Below the pieces are notes generated by a model. It was given only the letters and a program-made list of their open reading frames with translations. It searched no databases and was not told the origin of the DNA. The position numbers and the translations under genes are program-made. 64,000 bases of DNA from Citreimonas sp042096055 (GTDB lineage: Bacteria; Pseudomonadota; Alphaproteobacteria; Rhodobacterales; Rhodobacteraceae): NCBI RefSeq assembly GCF_042096055.1, contig NZ_JBELMH010000004.1, positions 19,336-83,335 of the forward strand, given 5' to 3'. Shown in pieces: positions 8,384 to 18,016 of the stretch; position 1 is the first letter of the stretch; each line of letters opens with the position of its first letter.

Positions 8384-8452
8384 CTGTGCAGCAAGCCTGC
8401 CCGTTTCCGCGGCAGAGTCCGATATCTGCCAACGGATTGAGCAAGAAGACAG

Positions 8453-8481
8453 TTGACAGCGGCGGGCGGTGCGCGAGGCTG
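8453..8481 (+). promoter_or_regulatory. Possible sigma-70 promoter of the BMP importer operon
   Basis: A perfect -35 TTGACA at 8453-8458 with a poor -10 (AGGCTG) 17 nt further on, 66 nt before the substrate-binding protein gene. The 163-bp gap suggests the importer has its own promoter as well as read-through from the deaminase-like gene. Confidence 0.35.
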
Positions 8482-8546
8482 ACGCCATACAACGACCGGC
8501 CCGGGGCATTCCAGGATGCCGGCGAAACCGACGAGGGAGACCGACC

Positions 8547-9539
8547 ATGATCCGCACCCCCATGACCCGCCGCCGCCTTCTGGGCACCGGCGCCGCGCTG
8601 ACCGCCACGACGCTGGCGGCCCCCGGCCTGCTGCGCGCGCAATCCGCGCCCGTGAAGCTCGCCGGCATCCACGCCTCGCCGGTCGAGAACGCGTGGAACT
8701 CCGTCCTGCACGCCGCTATGCTCGCCGCGCACGAGGAAGGCGTGGTCGACTACACCTTCTCCGAAGGCGTCTCGGGCACCGACTATCCACGCGCCATGCG
8801 CGAATTCGCCGAAGCCGGCAACGTGCTGATCGTGGGCGAATCCTACGCGGTCGAGCGCGAGGCGCGCGAGGTCGCGGCCGACTATCCCGAGACCGCGTTC
8901 CTCATGGGCTCGTCCGGCGAGGCGTCGGGCGACAATTTCGGCGTCTTCGGCACCTGGAACTGGGAAGCCGCCTACCTCGCCGGGATGCTCGCCGGCCGGA
9001 TGACGCAGACCGGCATCGTCGGCAGCGTCGGCGCCATCCCGATCCCCGAGGTCAATATGCTGATCAACGGCTTCGCCGACGGCGTGAAGCGCACCAACCC
9101 CGAGGCGACGCATCTGGTCAGCTTCATCGGCACGTTCTTTGACCCGCCGAAGGCGCGCGAGGCGGGCCTCGCACAGATCGACGCGGGCGCCGACATCCTG
9201 TTCGGCGAGCGGATCGGCACCGCCGACGCGGCGCAGGAACGCGGGGTCCCCGCCATCGGATCGCTGATCGACTACACGCCGCGCTACCCCGAAACCGTCT
9301 TCGCCAACGCGCTGTGGTCGTTCCGCCCGCTGGTCGACGCGGCGCTGGCGGACGCGGTGGCGGGCAACCCGACGGGCAAGAACTACACGCCGCTCAGCCT
9401 GATGGAAGACGGCGGCAACGACATCTCGTACCTGCCCGACGTGCCGCCCGCCGAGGCGGTGGCCGAGATGGAAGAGGTGCGCGCCGCCATCAAGGCCGGC
9501 GAGTTCGAGGTTCCGCGCAACTTCGACGAGCCTGCCTGA
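8547..9539 (+). CDS. BMP-family ABC transporter substrate-binding protein
   Basis: A 330-residue periplasmic protein with a Tat-like signal (TRRRLLGTGAALTATTLAAP, then LLRAQS). The mature part matches the BMP/PnrA-like nucleoside-binding family: an N-terminal domain with VIVGESYAVEREAREVAADYP, the central FGVFGTWNWEAAYLAGMLAG segment and GSVGAIPIPEVNMLINGFADG. It heads a four-gene ABC importer, with GAGGGAGA before the ATG. The ligand is probably a nucleoside or nucleobase-like compound, given the family and the adjacent deaminase-like enzyme, but this is inference. Confidence 0.85.
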   Translation: MIRTPMTRRRLLGTGAALTATTLAAPGLLRAQSAPVKLAGIHASPVENAWNSVLHAAMLAAHEEGVVDYTFSEGVSGTDYPRAMREFAEAGNVLIVGESYAVEREAREVAADYPETAFLMGSSGEASGDNFGVFGTWNWEAAYLAGMLAGRMTQTGIVGSVGAIPIPEVNMLINGFADGVKRTNPEATHLVSFIGTFFDPPKAREAGLAQIDAGADILFGERIGTADAAQERGVPAIGSLIDYTPRYPETVFANALWSFRPLVDAALADAVAGNPTGKNYTPLSLMEDGGNDISYLPDVPPAEAVAEMEEVRAAIKAGEFEVPRNFDEPA

Positions 9540-9579
9540 TGCGAAGCGGATCTGCCCGCCTTCCGGACGGAGGGCGGGC

Positions 9580-11109
9580 GTGACGCGGGTTCTCGAACTC
9601 GATCGCATCACCAAGCGCTTCGGCGACACGTTGGCCAACGACGCCGTGTCGCTGCATCTCGACCGGGGCGAGATCGTCGCCCTGCTGGGCGAGAACGGCG
9701 CCGGCAAGACCACACTGATGTCGATCCTCTTCGGCCACTACACCGCCGACGCGGGCACCGTCCGGGTCGAGGGCACCGCGCTGCCGCCGGGCCGGTCGCG
9801 CGCCGCGATCCGCGCGGGCGTGGGCATGGTGCACCAGCACTTCGCGCTGGCCGCGAACCTGACCGTACTGGAAAACGTCATGACCGGGACCGAGCCGCTG
9901 TGGCGGCTGCGCTCGGACCGGGCCGGGGCGCGCACCAAGCTGACGGCGCTTGCGGACCGCTTCGGCCTGCCGGTCGACCCCGACGCGCGTATCGCCGACC
10001 TGTCGGTGGGGGAACGCCAGCGGGTCGAGATCCTCAAGGCGCTCTACAACGACGCGCGCATCCTGATCCTCGACGAACCGACGGCCGTCCTGACCGCGCA
10101 GGAGGCCGAGCGCCTGTTCGTGACACTGCGCGACATGGCGGCGCGGGGCCTTTCGCTGATCTTCATCAGCCACAAGCTGCACGAGGTCATGTCGGCCTCT
10201 GACCGCGTGGTGGTGCTGCGCGGCGGCCAAGTCGTGGCCGAGCGTGCCACGCGCGACACATCGAAGGCCGAGCTCGCCGAGCTTATGGTCGGCCGCGCCG
10301 TGCACAGGCCCGAACGCCCGCCCGCGTCGCCCGGCCCCGTGTTGCTCGAGGCGCGCGGCGTGCACCTGGCGCCGCCGTCGGGCACCGCGCTGAAGGGTGT
10401 GGATTTCACGCTGCGCGCGGGCGAGACGCTGGGCATCATCGGCGTGTCGGGCAACGGGCAGGGGGCGCTGGCGGGCCTCGTCTCGGGCCTCTACGCGCCC
10501 GACGCGGGCAGCCTCACGGTGCAGGGCAAGCCGCTTGCGCGGTACGACGTGCCGCACGCGATCGCCGCCGGCATAGGCCGCATCCCCGAGGATCGCCACG
10601 CGGAAGGAACGCTGGGGGACATGACCGCGTGGGAGAACGTGGTGCTGGAACGGCTCTGGTCGCCCGAGTTCTCGCGCCGCGGCGTGGTGCGGCACGGAGC
10701 GGCGCGCGCCGCAACGGCGCGGTTGCTCGACGCCTACGACGTGCGCGGCGCGACCGTCGACGGCCGCGTCCGGCTGCTGTCGGGCGGCAACATGCAGAAG
10801 CTGATCCTCGGCCGCGTGCTCGAGGCGCGGCCCGACATCCTGGTGGCGGCACAACCCAGCCGCGGGCTGGATGAGGGCGCCATCGCCGGGGTCCACCGCC
10901 GCCTGATCGAGGCGCGGGGCCGCGGCGCGGGCGTGCTGTTGATCTCGGAGGATCTCGACGAGGTCATTACCCTCGCCGACCGGATCCGCGCCATCGTCGG
11001 CGGGCGCCTGTCGCCCGCCATCCCGGCCGAGAGGGCCGACGCCCGCACACTGGGCCTGATGATGGCCGGCGACTGGTCCGTGGTCGAGGAGGCCGCCGAT
11101 GCGGTTTGA
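9580..11109 (+). CDS. BMP/Nup-type ABC transporter ATP-binding protein (two NBDs)
   Basis: A 509-residue tandem ATPase. The first domain is complete: Walker A GENGAGKTT, signature LSVGERQRVEI and Walker B ILILDEPTAV. The second has degenerate loops (GVSGNGQGAL for Walker A and ILVAAQPSRGLD for Walker B) with signature LSGGNMQKLIL. This asymmetry is normal for the sugar/nucleoside (RbsA, NupO-like) class, so one composite site probably does the work. It starts at GTG 9580 behind ACGGAGGG and overlaps the first permease gene by 11 nt. Confidence 0.9.
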   Translation: MTRVLELDRITKRFGDTLANDAVSLHLDRGEIVALLGENGAGKTTLMSILFGHYTADAGTVRVEGTALPPGRSRAAIRAGVGMVHQHFALAANLTVLENVMTGTEPLWRLRSDRAGARTKLTALADRFGLPVDPDARIADLSVGERQRVEILKALYNDARILILDEPTAVLTAQEAERLFVTLRDMAARGLSLIFISHKLHEVMSASDRVVVLRGGQVVAERATRDTSKAELAELMVGRAVHRPERPPASPGPVLLEARGVHLAPPSGTALKGVDFTLRAGETLGIIGVSGNGQGALAGLVSGLYAPDAGSLTVQGKPLARYDVPHAIAAGIGRIPEDRHAEGTLGDMTAWENVVLERLWSPEFSRRGVVRHGAARAATARLLDAYDVRGATVDGRVRLLSGGNMQKLILGRVLEARPDILVAAQPSRGLDEGAIAGVHRRLIEARGRGAGVLLISEDLDEVITLADRIRAIVGGRLSPAIPAERADARTLGLMMAGDWSVVEEAADAV

Positions 11110-12151
11110 GCGCCGGCAGAGCGTGCCCGCGGCGCTGACCGTGCTGGCGCCGCTTTGCGCGGTGCTGGCCGCGCTGGTGATCGCGGGCGGGCTGATCGCG
11201 CTGGCCGGGCGCAATCCGCTTACGGCCTACGGGCTGATCCTGCAGGGCGCGCTCGGCTCGCGCCTGGGTCTGACCGAGACGCTGACCCGCGCGACGCCGC
11301 TGATCCTGACCGGACTCGCGGCCGCGGTCGCGTTCCGGGCGAAGCTGTGGAATATCGGCGGCGAGGGGCAGTTCTACATGGGCGCGCTGGCCGTGCCGGC
11401 ATTCGGATTGCTGCCCTTCGTCGCGGGCGCGCCCGCGCCGCTGGCGGTGCTGCTGTGCCTGCTGGCCGGCGCGGTGGCGGGGATGCTTCTGCTGCTCGGG
11501 CCGGTCGTGCTGAAGCTGCGGCTGGGGGTCGACGAGGTGGTGACGACCCTGCTGCTGAACTTCGTCGTCGTCCTGTTCGTGTCGATGATGATCGAGGGGC
11601 CGCTGAAGGACCCGCTGGCCTTCGGCTGGCCGCAATCGGTGCCCGTCCCAAAGGCCGCCGAACTGCCGGGTCTGGTCGAGCGCACGCGCCTGCACGCGGG
11701 GCTTCTGATCGCGCTGGCGCTGCCGCTGGCGGTCTGGTGGCTTCAATCGCGCACGGTCTTCGGCCTGCAATCGCGCGCCGCGGGGCTGAACGCGCGCGCC
11801 GCCGCCTTCGCCGGCGTGCCGCTGGGGCGGACCCTGGTTCTGGTCGGCTGCCTGTCGGGGGGCCTCGCGGGCCTTGCCGGCGCGATCGAGGTGATGGGCG
11901 TGAAGGGCTACGTCACCACCGACCTGTCGCCGAACTACGGCTACGCGGGCATCGTGATCGCCATGCTGGCGCATCTGCACCCGGTCGGCGTGATCGCCGC
12001 GGCGTTGTTCTCGGCCGTGATGTTCGTCGGCGCGGATTCCATGAGCCGCGCGCTGGGCGTGCCGTCCTACATCGCCGACGTGGTCGTAGCGTTGTCGCTG
12101 CTGACGATGCTTGTGGCGATCTTCTTCACGCAGTTCCGGGTGCGGGGATGA
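11099..12151 (+). CDS. BMP/Nup-type ABC transporter permease 1
   Basis: A 350-residue membrane protein with about nine helices and the BPD_transp_2 pattern (TPLILTGLAAAVAFRAKLWNIGGEGQ about 68-93; VVTTLLLNFVVVLFVSMMI; GGLAGLAGAIEVMGV). The GAKLWNIGGEGQ-type segment is characteristic of nucleoside importers of the NupP/YufP group. It forms the inner-membrane channel with the next gene, and the two overlap by ATGA (12148-12151). Confidence 0.88.
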   Translation: MRFERRQSVPAALTVLAPLCAVLAALVIAGGLIALAGRNPLTAYGLILQGALGSRLGLTETLTRATPLILTGLAAAVAFRAKLWNIGGEGQFYMGALAVPAFGLLPFVAGAPAPLAVLLCLLAGAVAGMLLLLGPVVLKLRLGVDEVVTTLLLNFVVVLFVSMMIEGPLKDPLAFGWPQSVPVPKAAELPGLVERTRLHAGLLIALALPLAVWWLQSRTVFGLQSRAAGLNARAAAFAGVPLGRTLVLVGCLSGGLAGLAGAIEVMGVKGYVTTDLSPNYGYAGIVIAMLAHLHPVGVIAAALFSAVMFVGADSMSRALGVPSYIADVVVALSLLTMLVAIFFTQFRVRG

Positions 12152-13089
12152 GCGTACTTCTCGATATCCTGCTGTCCGTCGGAATGTGGGAGGCGGTGCT
12201 GCGCATCGCGACGCCGCTGATCTTCGGCACGCTGGGCGTGCTTCTGTGCGAACGCGTGGGCGTACTGAACCTCGGGATCGAGGGGATCATGGCTTTCGGC
12301 GCGATGATCGGCTGGCTGACGGTCTACTCGGGCGGCGATCTCTGGGCCGGCATGGCGGCGGCCGCGGCGGGCGGCGCGATCTTCGGCCTGCTGCACGCGC
12401 TGCTGACGGTGACGCTGGGGCTCAGCCAGCACGTCACGGGCCTCGGGATCACGCTGTTCGCGTCGAGCTTCGCCTACTACGTCTTCCGCCTGGCGGTGCC
12501 CACGGCAAGCTCTCCGCCCACGATCGAGCCGTTCCGTCCGCTGCCGGTGCCGCTCTTGTCCGACGTGCCCTTGATCGGGCCGATCCTCTTCACGCAGACC
12601 GCGCCGACATACCTGGCGCTGGGGTTGGTCGCCGCGCTGGCGTGGATGCTCTACCGCACGCCGCTGGGGCTGGCGATCCGCATGACGGGCGAAAACCCGC
12701 ACGCGGTCGATGCGCAGGGCATCGACCCGATCGCGCTGCGGATCGCGACGATCGCGGCGGGCTCGGCGCTGATGGGGCTGGGCGGCGCGTTCCTGACGCT
12801 GGCGGCGTTCAACTCGTTCTTCCCGACCATGGTGCAGGGCCGCGGCTGGGTCTGCATCGCGCTGGTGGTCTTCGCGCTGTGGCGACCGGGGCGGGCGCTG
12901 CTTGGGGCGCTGCTCTTCGCCTTCTTCGACGCGTTCCAGCTGCGCCTGCAGACGGCGGTGGACGGTGTGCCGTACCAACTGTTCCTGATGATGCCCTACC
13001 TGCTGTCGATCCTGGCGCTGATCGTCATGGCGCGGCGCGCGCGGGTGCCGCAGGCGCTGATGCAGCCCTACCGGCGGGGCGAGCGGTAG
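12148..13089 (+). CDS. BMP/Nup-type ABC transporter permease 2
   Basis: A 313-residue membrane protein with the NupQ/YufQ-type pattern: TPLIFGTLGVLLCERVGVLNLGIEGIM near residues 20-46, and TPLGLAIRMTGENPHAVDAQGID in the cytoplasmic coupling region. It is the last gene of the importer operon, with an intrinsic terminator 11 nt after the stop. The ATG at 12148 overlaps the previous stop. The frame stays open far upstream inside permease 1, but that extension has no membrane-protein character. Confidence 0.88.
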   Translation: MSVLLDILLSVGMWEAVLRIATPLIFGTLGVLLCERVGVLNLGIEGIMAFGAMIGWLTVYSGGDLWAGMAAAAAGGAIFGLLHALLTVTLGLSQHVTGLGITLFASSFAYYVFRLAVPTASSPPTIEPFRPLPVPLLSDVPLIGPILFTQTAPTYLALGLVAALAWMLYRTPLGLAIRMTGENPHAVDAQGIDPIALRIATIAAGSALMGLGGAFLTLAAFNSFFPTMVQGRGWVCIALVVFALWRPGRALLGALLFAFFDAFQLRLQTAVDGVPYQLFLMMPYLLSILALIVMARRARVPQALMQPYRRGER

Positions 13090-13094
13090 GCCCA

Positions 13095-13137
13095 AAGAAA
13101 ATGCCCGCCACGATCGGTGGCGGGCATCCTTCATTTC
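13095..13137. terminator. Bidirectional intrinsic terminator
   Basis: Stem 13101-13111 with 13117-13127 (11 bp, 5-nt loop). It is flanked by AAAGAAA on the left and a T-rich CTTCATTT on the right, so it can end both the importer operon (plus) and the TRAP operon (minus), whose genes converge here. Confidence 0.8.
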
Positions 13138-13152
13138 GCTAGACGGTGACGA

Positions 13153-14238
13153 TCAGCCGGCGCATTCGCGCAGGGCTTCGACATCCGGGCCGTTCGGCGT
13201 GCGGCCGAGGTTGTAGGGCGCCGACGCATCGCGCCACTTGGCGTAGTCGTTCAGGTACTCGACCATGCTCAGGTAGACCTTGGCCGAGTTCGGGTTCTCG
13301 CACGCGGTCTCGACGATCACCTCGTTGGCCATCTGCTGGATCTGCTCGAGGGTCTCGTCGTCGTAGCGGTTGATCTCGACCTCTTCCTGGAACTTCGCGT
13401 AGGCCTCGGTCGCGCGCTTCTCGGTGAAGGCGAGCGACCACAGTAGCGTGGCCTCGGCCGCGATCTCCAGCTTGCGCTGGGTCTCTTCGGACAGCGCGTC
13501 CCAGGCCTGCTGGTTGATCATCACGCCGAAAATCGACGCCGACTGGTGCCAGCCCGGCGTCGCCCAGTAATCGGTGACCTGCTGGAAGCCCGCCGACCAG
13601 TCGACGTTCGGGGTCGAGAACTCGGCCCCGTCGATCACGCCGCGCTCGAGCGACTGGTAGATCTCACCCCCGGCCATCGAGACCTGGTTGCCGCCGAGAC
13701 GCTCGAGAAGCCGGCCCTGCTCGAGGCCCGACAGGCGCAGGCGCTTGCCCTGCAGGTCGTCGAGGTTGCGGATCGGGTCGGACGTGCGGAAGCCGGATTC
13801 GTTGTTGGTCACGCCGTAGGGCAGGTAGACCATGCCGAACTGGCCGTAGATCTCGTCGTAGAGCTCGGCGCCGCCCCATTGCTGGATCCAGTTGACGTAG
13901 TCGACGGCGTTGAACAGCGCCGGGGTCGTGGCCAGCGGCGAGAACGCCGAGTCCCGGCCCGCCCAGTAGCCCGGCCAGTCCGCGCCAGCCTGGATCGTGC
14001 CGGATTCCACCGCTCCGAAGACCTCGCCGGCGGGGACCAGCGCGCCGCCTTCGAAGAACTCGATCTGCAGCTCGTCGCCGGTCAGCGCGTTGGCCAGCTC
14101 GACGAAGTGGCGGTCCGTCTCGATCAGCTCGAGCGAGGACGGCCACGTGGACGTCATGGTCCAGCTTTCCTGCGCCACGGCGGGCAGGGCCGTCGCGGCG
14201 GCAAGGGCCGTGCCCAGTGCAAGTGCCTTGGTCGTCAT
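13153..14238 (-). CDS. dctP: TRAP transporter substrate-binding protein, DctP family (TakP-like)
   Basis: A 361-residue periplasmic protein with a Sec signal peptide (about 1-22, AVAQ). The mature sequence follows the DctP fold. WPSSLELIETDRHFVELAN at the N-terminus, GAGADWPGYW-like (QAGADWPGYWAG) and LQGKRLRLSGLEQGRLLERLGG in the hinge region, and the DGAEFSTPNVD segment, resemble the 2-oxoacid-binding TakP subgroup. It is the last gene of a dctQ-dctM-dctP operon, separated from dctM by 77 nt with its own strong GGAGGA. The ligand is probably a carboxylate, possibly an alpha-keto acid. Confidence 0.88.
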   Translation of the reverse strand: MTTKALALGTALAAATALPAVAQESWTMTSTWPSSLELIETDRHFVELANALTGDELQIEFFEGGALVPAGEVFGAVESGTIQAGADWPGYWAGRDSAFSPLATTPALFNAVDYVNWIQQWGGAELYDEIYGQFGMVYLPYGVTNNESGFRTSDPIRNLDDLQGKRLRLSGLEQGRLLERLGGNQVSMAGGEIYQSLERGVIDGAEFSTPNVDWSAGFQQVTDYWATPGWHQSASIFGVMINQQAWDALSEETQRKLEIAAEATLLWSLAFTEKRATEAYAKFQEEVEINRYDDETLEQIQQMANEVIVETACENPNSAKVYLSMVEYLNDYAKWRDASAPYNLGRTPNGPDVEALRECAG

Positions 14239-14315
14239 CTTCAGTCTCCTCCTTGAAGAACAGTCTTGGGTCTAACGGCGTCCCGACCCGTTGTGCCGGA
14301 ACGCCCGGGGCCGCC

Positions 14316-15638
14316 TCAGCCGTAAAGCGTGGACGGCAACCATGTCACCAGTTGCGGGAACAGCGCCACCAGCACGCACATCAGGACGATGATCGCGATG
14401 AACGGCAGCACGCCCCGGATGATGTGGCCTGTCCTGACGGATTTGGGCGCGATCGACCTGAGGTAGAACAGCGCGTATCCGAAAGGTGGCGTCAGGAACG
14501 AGGTCTGCAGCACCACCGCCATCAGGACCACGAACCACAGCAGGCTGACGCCCTCCATCTCCTGCACGATGGGCAGGAAGATGGGGAAGGACAGCAGCAC
14601 GATCCCCGTCCAGTCGAGGAACGCGCCCAGGATGAACACGATGACCATCATCATGGTCAGCAGCATCCAGGGCTCCATGTCGAGCGAGCGGATGATCTCC
14701 TGCGTGGCGCGCAGGCCGCCGGTGATGTTGAACACGCCGGTGAAGGCGGTCGCGCCCAGGACGATGAACAGGATCATCGCCGAGGTGCGGCCGGTCTCGA
14801 GCATCGCGCCGTAGAAGGTCGCCCATGTGAAGCGGCGGCGCAGGATCACGATGACCAGCGCCAGCGCCGCGCCGATGGCCGATGCCTCGGTCGCGGTCGC
14901 GATGCCCGCCAGAAGCGAGCCGAGGATACCGAAGATCAGCACCAGCGGCGGCACCGCCTCGAAGGCCAGCATGCGCAGCAGCGGGCCGCGGCCGATCTTC
15001 TCGTCCGGCTCGACCGAGGGGGCGAGGTCGGGGCGCAGGACCGAGATCACGTAGACGTAGAGCGCATAGGCGAGGCCCAGCAGCACGCCCGGGATCATCG
15101 AGCCGGCGAACAACTCGCCCACCGACAACGGCGAGTAGCTGGCCATCAGGATCAGCATGATCGACGGCGGGATCAGGATGCCTAGGCACCCCGATGCGGC
15201 GATCACGCCCGTGGTCAGCGTCGGCGCGTAGCCGTATTGCAGCATCGGGCGCAGCGCCATCACGCCCATCACGGTGATCGACGCGCCGATGATGCCAGTC
15301 GTGGCCGCCAGCAGGATCGAGATGAACACCACCGCCAGAGCCAGACCGCCGCGCACGCGGCTGAGCAGCAGGCGCAGCGCCTCGAACATGCGGTCGGTGA
15401 CGCCGGAATCCGACAGGAACCGCGCCATCAGCACGAAGAGCGGGATCGCGATCAGCGTGTAGTTGTCCAGCACGTCGCCGAAGACGCGGTTGATGACGAT
15501 GCCCAGCACCATGGTCTTGCCGGCCAGGATCGCGCCCAGCACGGCGGTCCCGCCCAGCACGAAGGCCAGCGGGTGGCCCATGAACAGGCCCAGCAGCAGC
15601 AGGCCGAACATCGAAAGGGCTAGGGGTTCGGGGCTCAT
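14316..15638 (-). CDS. dctM: TRAP transporter large permease, DctM
   Basis: A 440-residue membrane protein with about 12 helices and the DctM pattern (GHPLAFVLGGTAVLGAI; IPLFVLMARFLSDSGVTDRMFEALR; GIIGASITVMGVMALRPML; ASGCLGILIPPSIMLILMA). It imports the DctP ligand using the sodium gradient together with DctQ. The ATG at 15638 overlaps the dctQ stop by ATGA. An upstream open extension lies within dctQ in another frame and is rejected. Confidence 0.93.
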   Translation of the reverse strand: MSPEPLALSMFGLLLLGLFMGHPLAFVLGGTAVLGAILAGKTMVLGIVINRVFGDVLDNYTLIAIPLFVLMARFLSDSGVTDRMFEALRLLLSRVRGGLALAVVFISILLAATTGIIGASITVMGVMALRPMLQYGYAPTLTTGVIAASGCLGILIPPSIMLILMASYSPLSVGELFAGSMIPGVLLGLAYALYVYVISVLRPDLAPSVEPDEKIGRGPLLRMLAFEAVPPLVLIFGILGSLLAGIATATEASAIGAALALVIVILRRRFTWATFYGAMLETGRTSAMILFIVLGATAFTGVFNITGGLRATQEIIRSLDMEPWMLLTMMMVIVFILGAFLDWTGIVLLSFPIFLPIVQEMEGVSLLWFVVLMAVVLQTSFLTPPFGYALFYLRSIAPKSVRTGHIIRGVLPFIAIIVLMCVLVALFPQLVTWLPSTLYG

Positions 15639-16129
15639 GCCTGCTCCTCGCGGCGATTGAGAATGATCTTGAGCACTTCTGAAATGCCCTGCAGCAGCAA
15701 CAGCCCGGCCGCGACGCACATCGCCATCTTCAGCGGGTAGACCGGCATCTGGATGGCGCCGTATGTCGTCTCGCCCTGGTTCCAGGACGTGATGGCGAAG
15801 TCCCACGACCGGGTCAGGAAGACCCAGGCGAAGGGAAAGAAGAAGATGACGTAGCCGGCGATCTCGACCAGCTTCAGCGTTTTCGGGCCCAGCCGTTCGG
15901 TCACCAGGTCGACGCTGACATGCGCGCGGTGGCGCAGGGCGTAGCCGCCCAGCATGATGAAGTAGAACCCGTAGAGCTGCTTCGAGACGTCGAAGGCCCA
16001 GCGGGTGGGTTCGTTGAACGCGTAGCGCAGCACGACGTCGTAGATGATGATCGCCGCGAAGACGACCGCCACGACCGAGACGATTCTGCCTACGATCTCG
16101 TTCAATCCGTCGATGGCGCGGATGATCAT
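15635..16129 (-). CDS. dctQ: TRAP transporter small permease, DctQ
   Basis: A 164-residue protein with four membrane helices and the DctQ hallmark VLRYAFNEPTRWAFDVSKQLY (about 36-56) followed by RHRAHVSVDLV. First gene of the TRAP operon. Start at ATG 16129, preceded by GGAGGAA. The frame continues upstream for about 30 residues of Arg-rich sequence, which is unlikely to be translated. Confidence 0.9.
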   Translation of the reverse strand: MIIRAIDGLNEIVGRIVSVVAVVFAAIIIYDVVLRYAFNEPTRWAFDVSKQLYGFYFIMLGGYALRHRAHVSVDLVTERLGPKTLKLVEIAGYVIFFFPFAWVFLTRSWDFAITSWNQGETTYGAIQMPVYPLKMAMCVAAGLLLLQGISEVLKIILNRREEQA

Positions 16130-16422
16130 GCGATTCCTCCCGAAAAACGCAGTCCAGCCCGACCTGGCGGCGCGAACCGGCCGGCGTGCTGCGTGCACCT
16201 TGTCTCGCTTGCGGCGGGAGTTCAACCGGCTTCGGTATGCCGTTGTATTCAGTGGGAAATCCGGAGGAGACTGCTTTCTACCCTCCGCGGCGCCTTCCAG
16301 GGCAAGCGTCTATCGGCTTGTGGCCGCACCTACGGGCAACAGGCCGTTGCGGCGAAGTCCGCGCTGGCCGGCCGTCTTGGCGTCCGAAAAGGTACCGCGC
16401 CCGCAGGCGCGGTACCGTCGCG
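16130..16422. other. Intergenic region between TRAP operon and flotillin gene
   Basis: 293 bp without a gene. Its right end holds the terminator of the long minus-strand operon (16387-16416). The remainder should carry the promoter of dctQMP on the minus strand, but I find no convincing -35/-10 pair. Confidence 0.5.
16387..16416 (-). terminator. Intrinsic terminator of the liv/aldehyde dehydrogenase operon
   Basis: Perfect 11-bp stem (16391-16401 with 16406-16416, 4-nt loop) followed on the minus strand by TTTT (16390-16387). It begins 6 nt after the flotillin stop codon. Confidence 0.88.
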
Positions 16423-17991
16423 TCAGCTTCCCGCCTTGCCGTCCTTCGGCTTGGTCTCGAGCGCGGATTCGAGGTCGATGCCGATGGTCTCGCCCAACCG
16501 CTTCATCGCCGGCAGGCTGACCGCCATCTCGAGGATCGAATCCACCGTCTGGTTGATCGGCGAAACCGGGCCGGCAGCATTGTTGCCGCCGCCGCCCAGG
16601 CCGGTCACGTGGTTGATGTTGATGCCGCGGATCTTCTCGGCGGGCTTCACCATCTCGGCGATGATCTTCGGCATGGCCTCCAGCCGCGCCTTTTCCAGTT
16701 CCAGCGACACCGTCTCGGCCGACCGGCCGTTCTCGGCCGCGATGCGGGCGGCGACGCCCTTGGCGTCGGCCTCGGCGCGGACGCGGTGCGTCTCGGCCTC
16801 CTGCCGGCCGATCTCGCCCTTGGCCGCCGCGGCGACCTTGTCGGCCTCGGAGGTGATGCGCACCCGCGCGGCGTTGGCCTCGGCCTCCTGCTCGGCGGCC
16901 ATCAGCGCCAGCTTGCGACGGCGTTCAGCCTCGGCCAGCTGCTGCAGGGTCTTGAGGTTCTCCTCGGCCTCGACGACCGCCTCGCGCGCCTTCTTGGCGG
17001 CGGCCTCGGCTTCACTGCCCTCGCGGCTTTTGGCGGCAGACACGATGGCGCGGTCCTGCTCGGCCAGATCCAGCGCGCGGTTCTGCGCGATCTCGGCCTC
17101 GCGGATCGCCTGTTCGCGGGCGATCGATGCGGATTGCACGTCCTGCTCCATCCGGATGCGGGCATGCGCGGCCTCGCGTTCGGCCTGGGCCTTGTGGCGC
17201 GCGACCTCGGTCAGCTGCGCGGCCAGCAGCATCTCGATCTCCTGCGTCTGCGCGATCTCGGCGCGGCGCTGCTCCAGCTCGATCTCGAGCTTGCGGCGGT
17301 TGGCCTCGACCTCGGCCTCGCGCACGGCGACGGCGCTGTCGCCCTCGATCCGGGCACGGGTCTTCTTGCTGTCGGCGATGATCTCGGCCAAGCGTCGCAT
17401 GCCGACGGCGTTGAAGGCGTTGTTCTCGTCCAGCGCCGAAAACGGCGTCTGGTCGAGATCGGTCAGCGACACGCTGTCCAGCTGCAGCCCGTAGCGCGCC
17501 ATCGTGTCCTTCAGCGCACCGTGCACCTCGGCGGCGAAGGCACCGCGGTTCTCGTGCAGCTCGTCCATGGTCATGCGGGCGGCCACCGCGCGCAACGCGT
17601 CGACCATCATCCCGTCGACCAGCGACTTCAGCTGGTCCGCGTGGAAGGTCCGGTTGCCCAGCGTCTGCGCCGCCCGCGCGATCGGATCGGCCTCGGGGAT
17701 GACGCTGGCGTAGAACTCGGCGCCCACGTCGACGCGCATCCGGTCCTTGGTGATCAGCGACGCCTCGCCGGTGCGGTGCACCTCCATGCGGATCGTCTGC
17801 ATGTTCACCCGGCTGACCTGGTGGAAGTAGGGGATGGCCAGCGTGCCGCCCTCGATCACCACCTTGCGCCCGCCGATGCCGGTCCGCACCAGCGAGACCT
17901 CGTTGGTGGCGCGCTCGAAAAACCACGCGGCGAGCACGACCAGCGCGGCCGCGACGACGATCAGCAGGATGATCCAGGCTGTGACGGTCAT
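16423..17991 (-). CDS. Flotillin / YqiK-family membrane scaffold protein
   Basis: A 522-residue protein. One N-terminal membrane helix (about 5-25) is followed by an SPFH/band-7 domain (about 25-200, with TGIGGRKVVIEGGTLAIPYFHQ and the AALDENN-like SALDENNAFNAVGMR). A long Ala/Glu-rich coiled coil (about 205-440) and a Gly/Asn-rich region near the C-terminus complete it. This is the YqiK/flotillin architecture; such proteins form membrane microdomain scaffolds. It lies 25 nt behind an aldehyde dehydrogenase and is the last gene of the long operon. No NfeD partner is visible nearby. A functional link to the importer is inferred from position only. Confidence 0.88.
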   Translation of the reverse strand: MTVTAWIILLIVVAAALVVLAAWFFERATNEVSLVRTGIGGRKVVIEGGTLAIPYFHQVSRVNMQTIRMEVHRTGEASLITKDRMRVDVGAEFYASVIPEADPIARAAQTLGNRTFHADQLKSLVDGMMVDALRAVAARMTMDELHENRGAFAAEVHGALKDTMARYGLQLDSVSLTDLDQTPFSALDENNAFNAVGMRRLAEIIADSKKTRARIEGDSAVAVREAEVEANRRKLEIELEQRRAEIAQTQEIEMLLAAQLTEVARHKAQAEREAAHARIRMEQDVQSASIAREQAIREAEIAQNRALDLAEQDRAIVSAAKSREGSEAEAAAKKAREAVVEAEENLKTLQQLAEAERRRKLALMAAEQEAEANAARVRITSEADKVAAAAKGEIGRQEAETHRVRAEADAKGVAARIAAENGRSAETVSLELEKARLEAMPKIIAEMVKPAEKIRGININHVTGLGGGGNNAAGPVSPINQTVDSILEMAVSLPAMKRLGETIGIDLESALETKPKDGKAGS

Positions 17992-18016
17992 TGTCTTTCC
18001 TCCCTAGGGGCGATCA

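Noticed and set aside
16240..16270. CTTCGGTATGCCGTTGTATTC as another operator copy
   Set aside because: The centre resembles the operator but none of the three boxes matches GTTCC/GGAAC/GTTCT.
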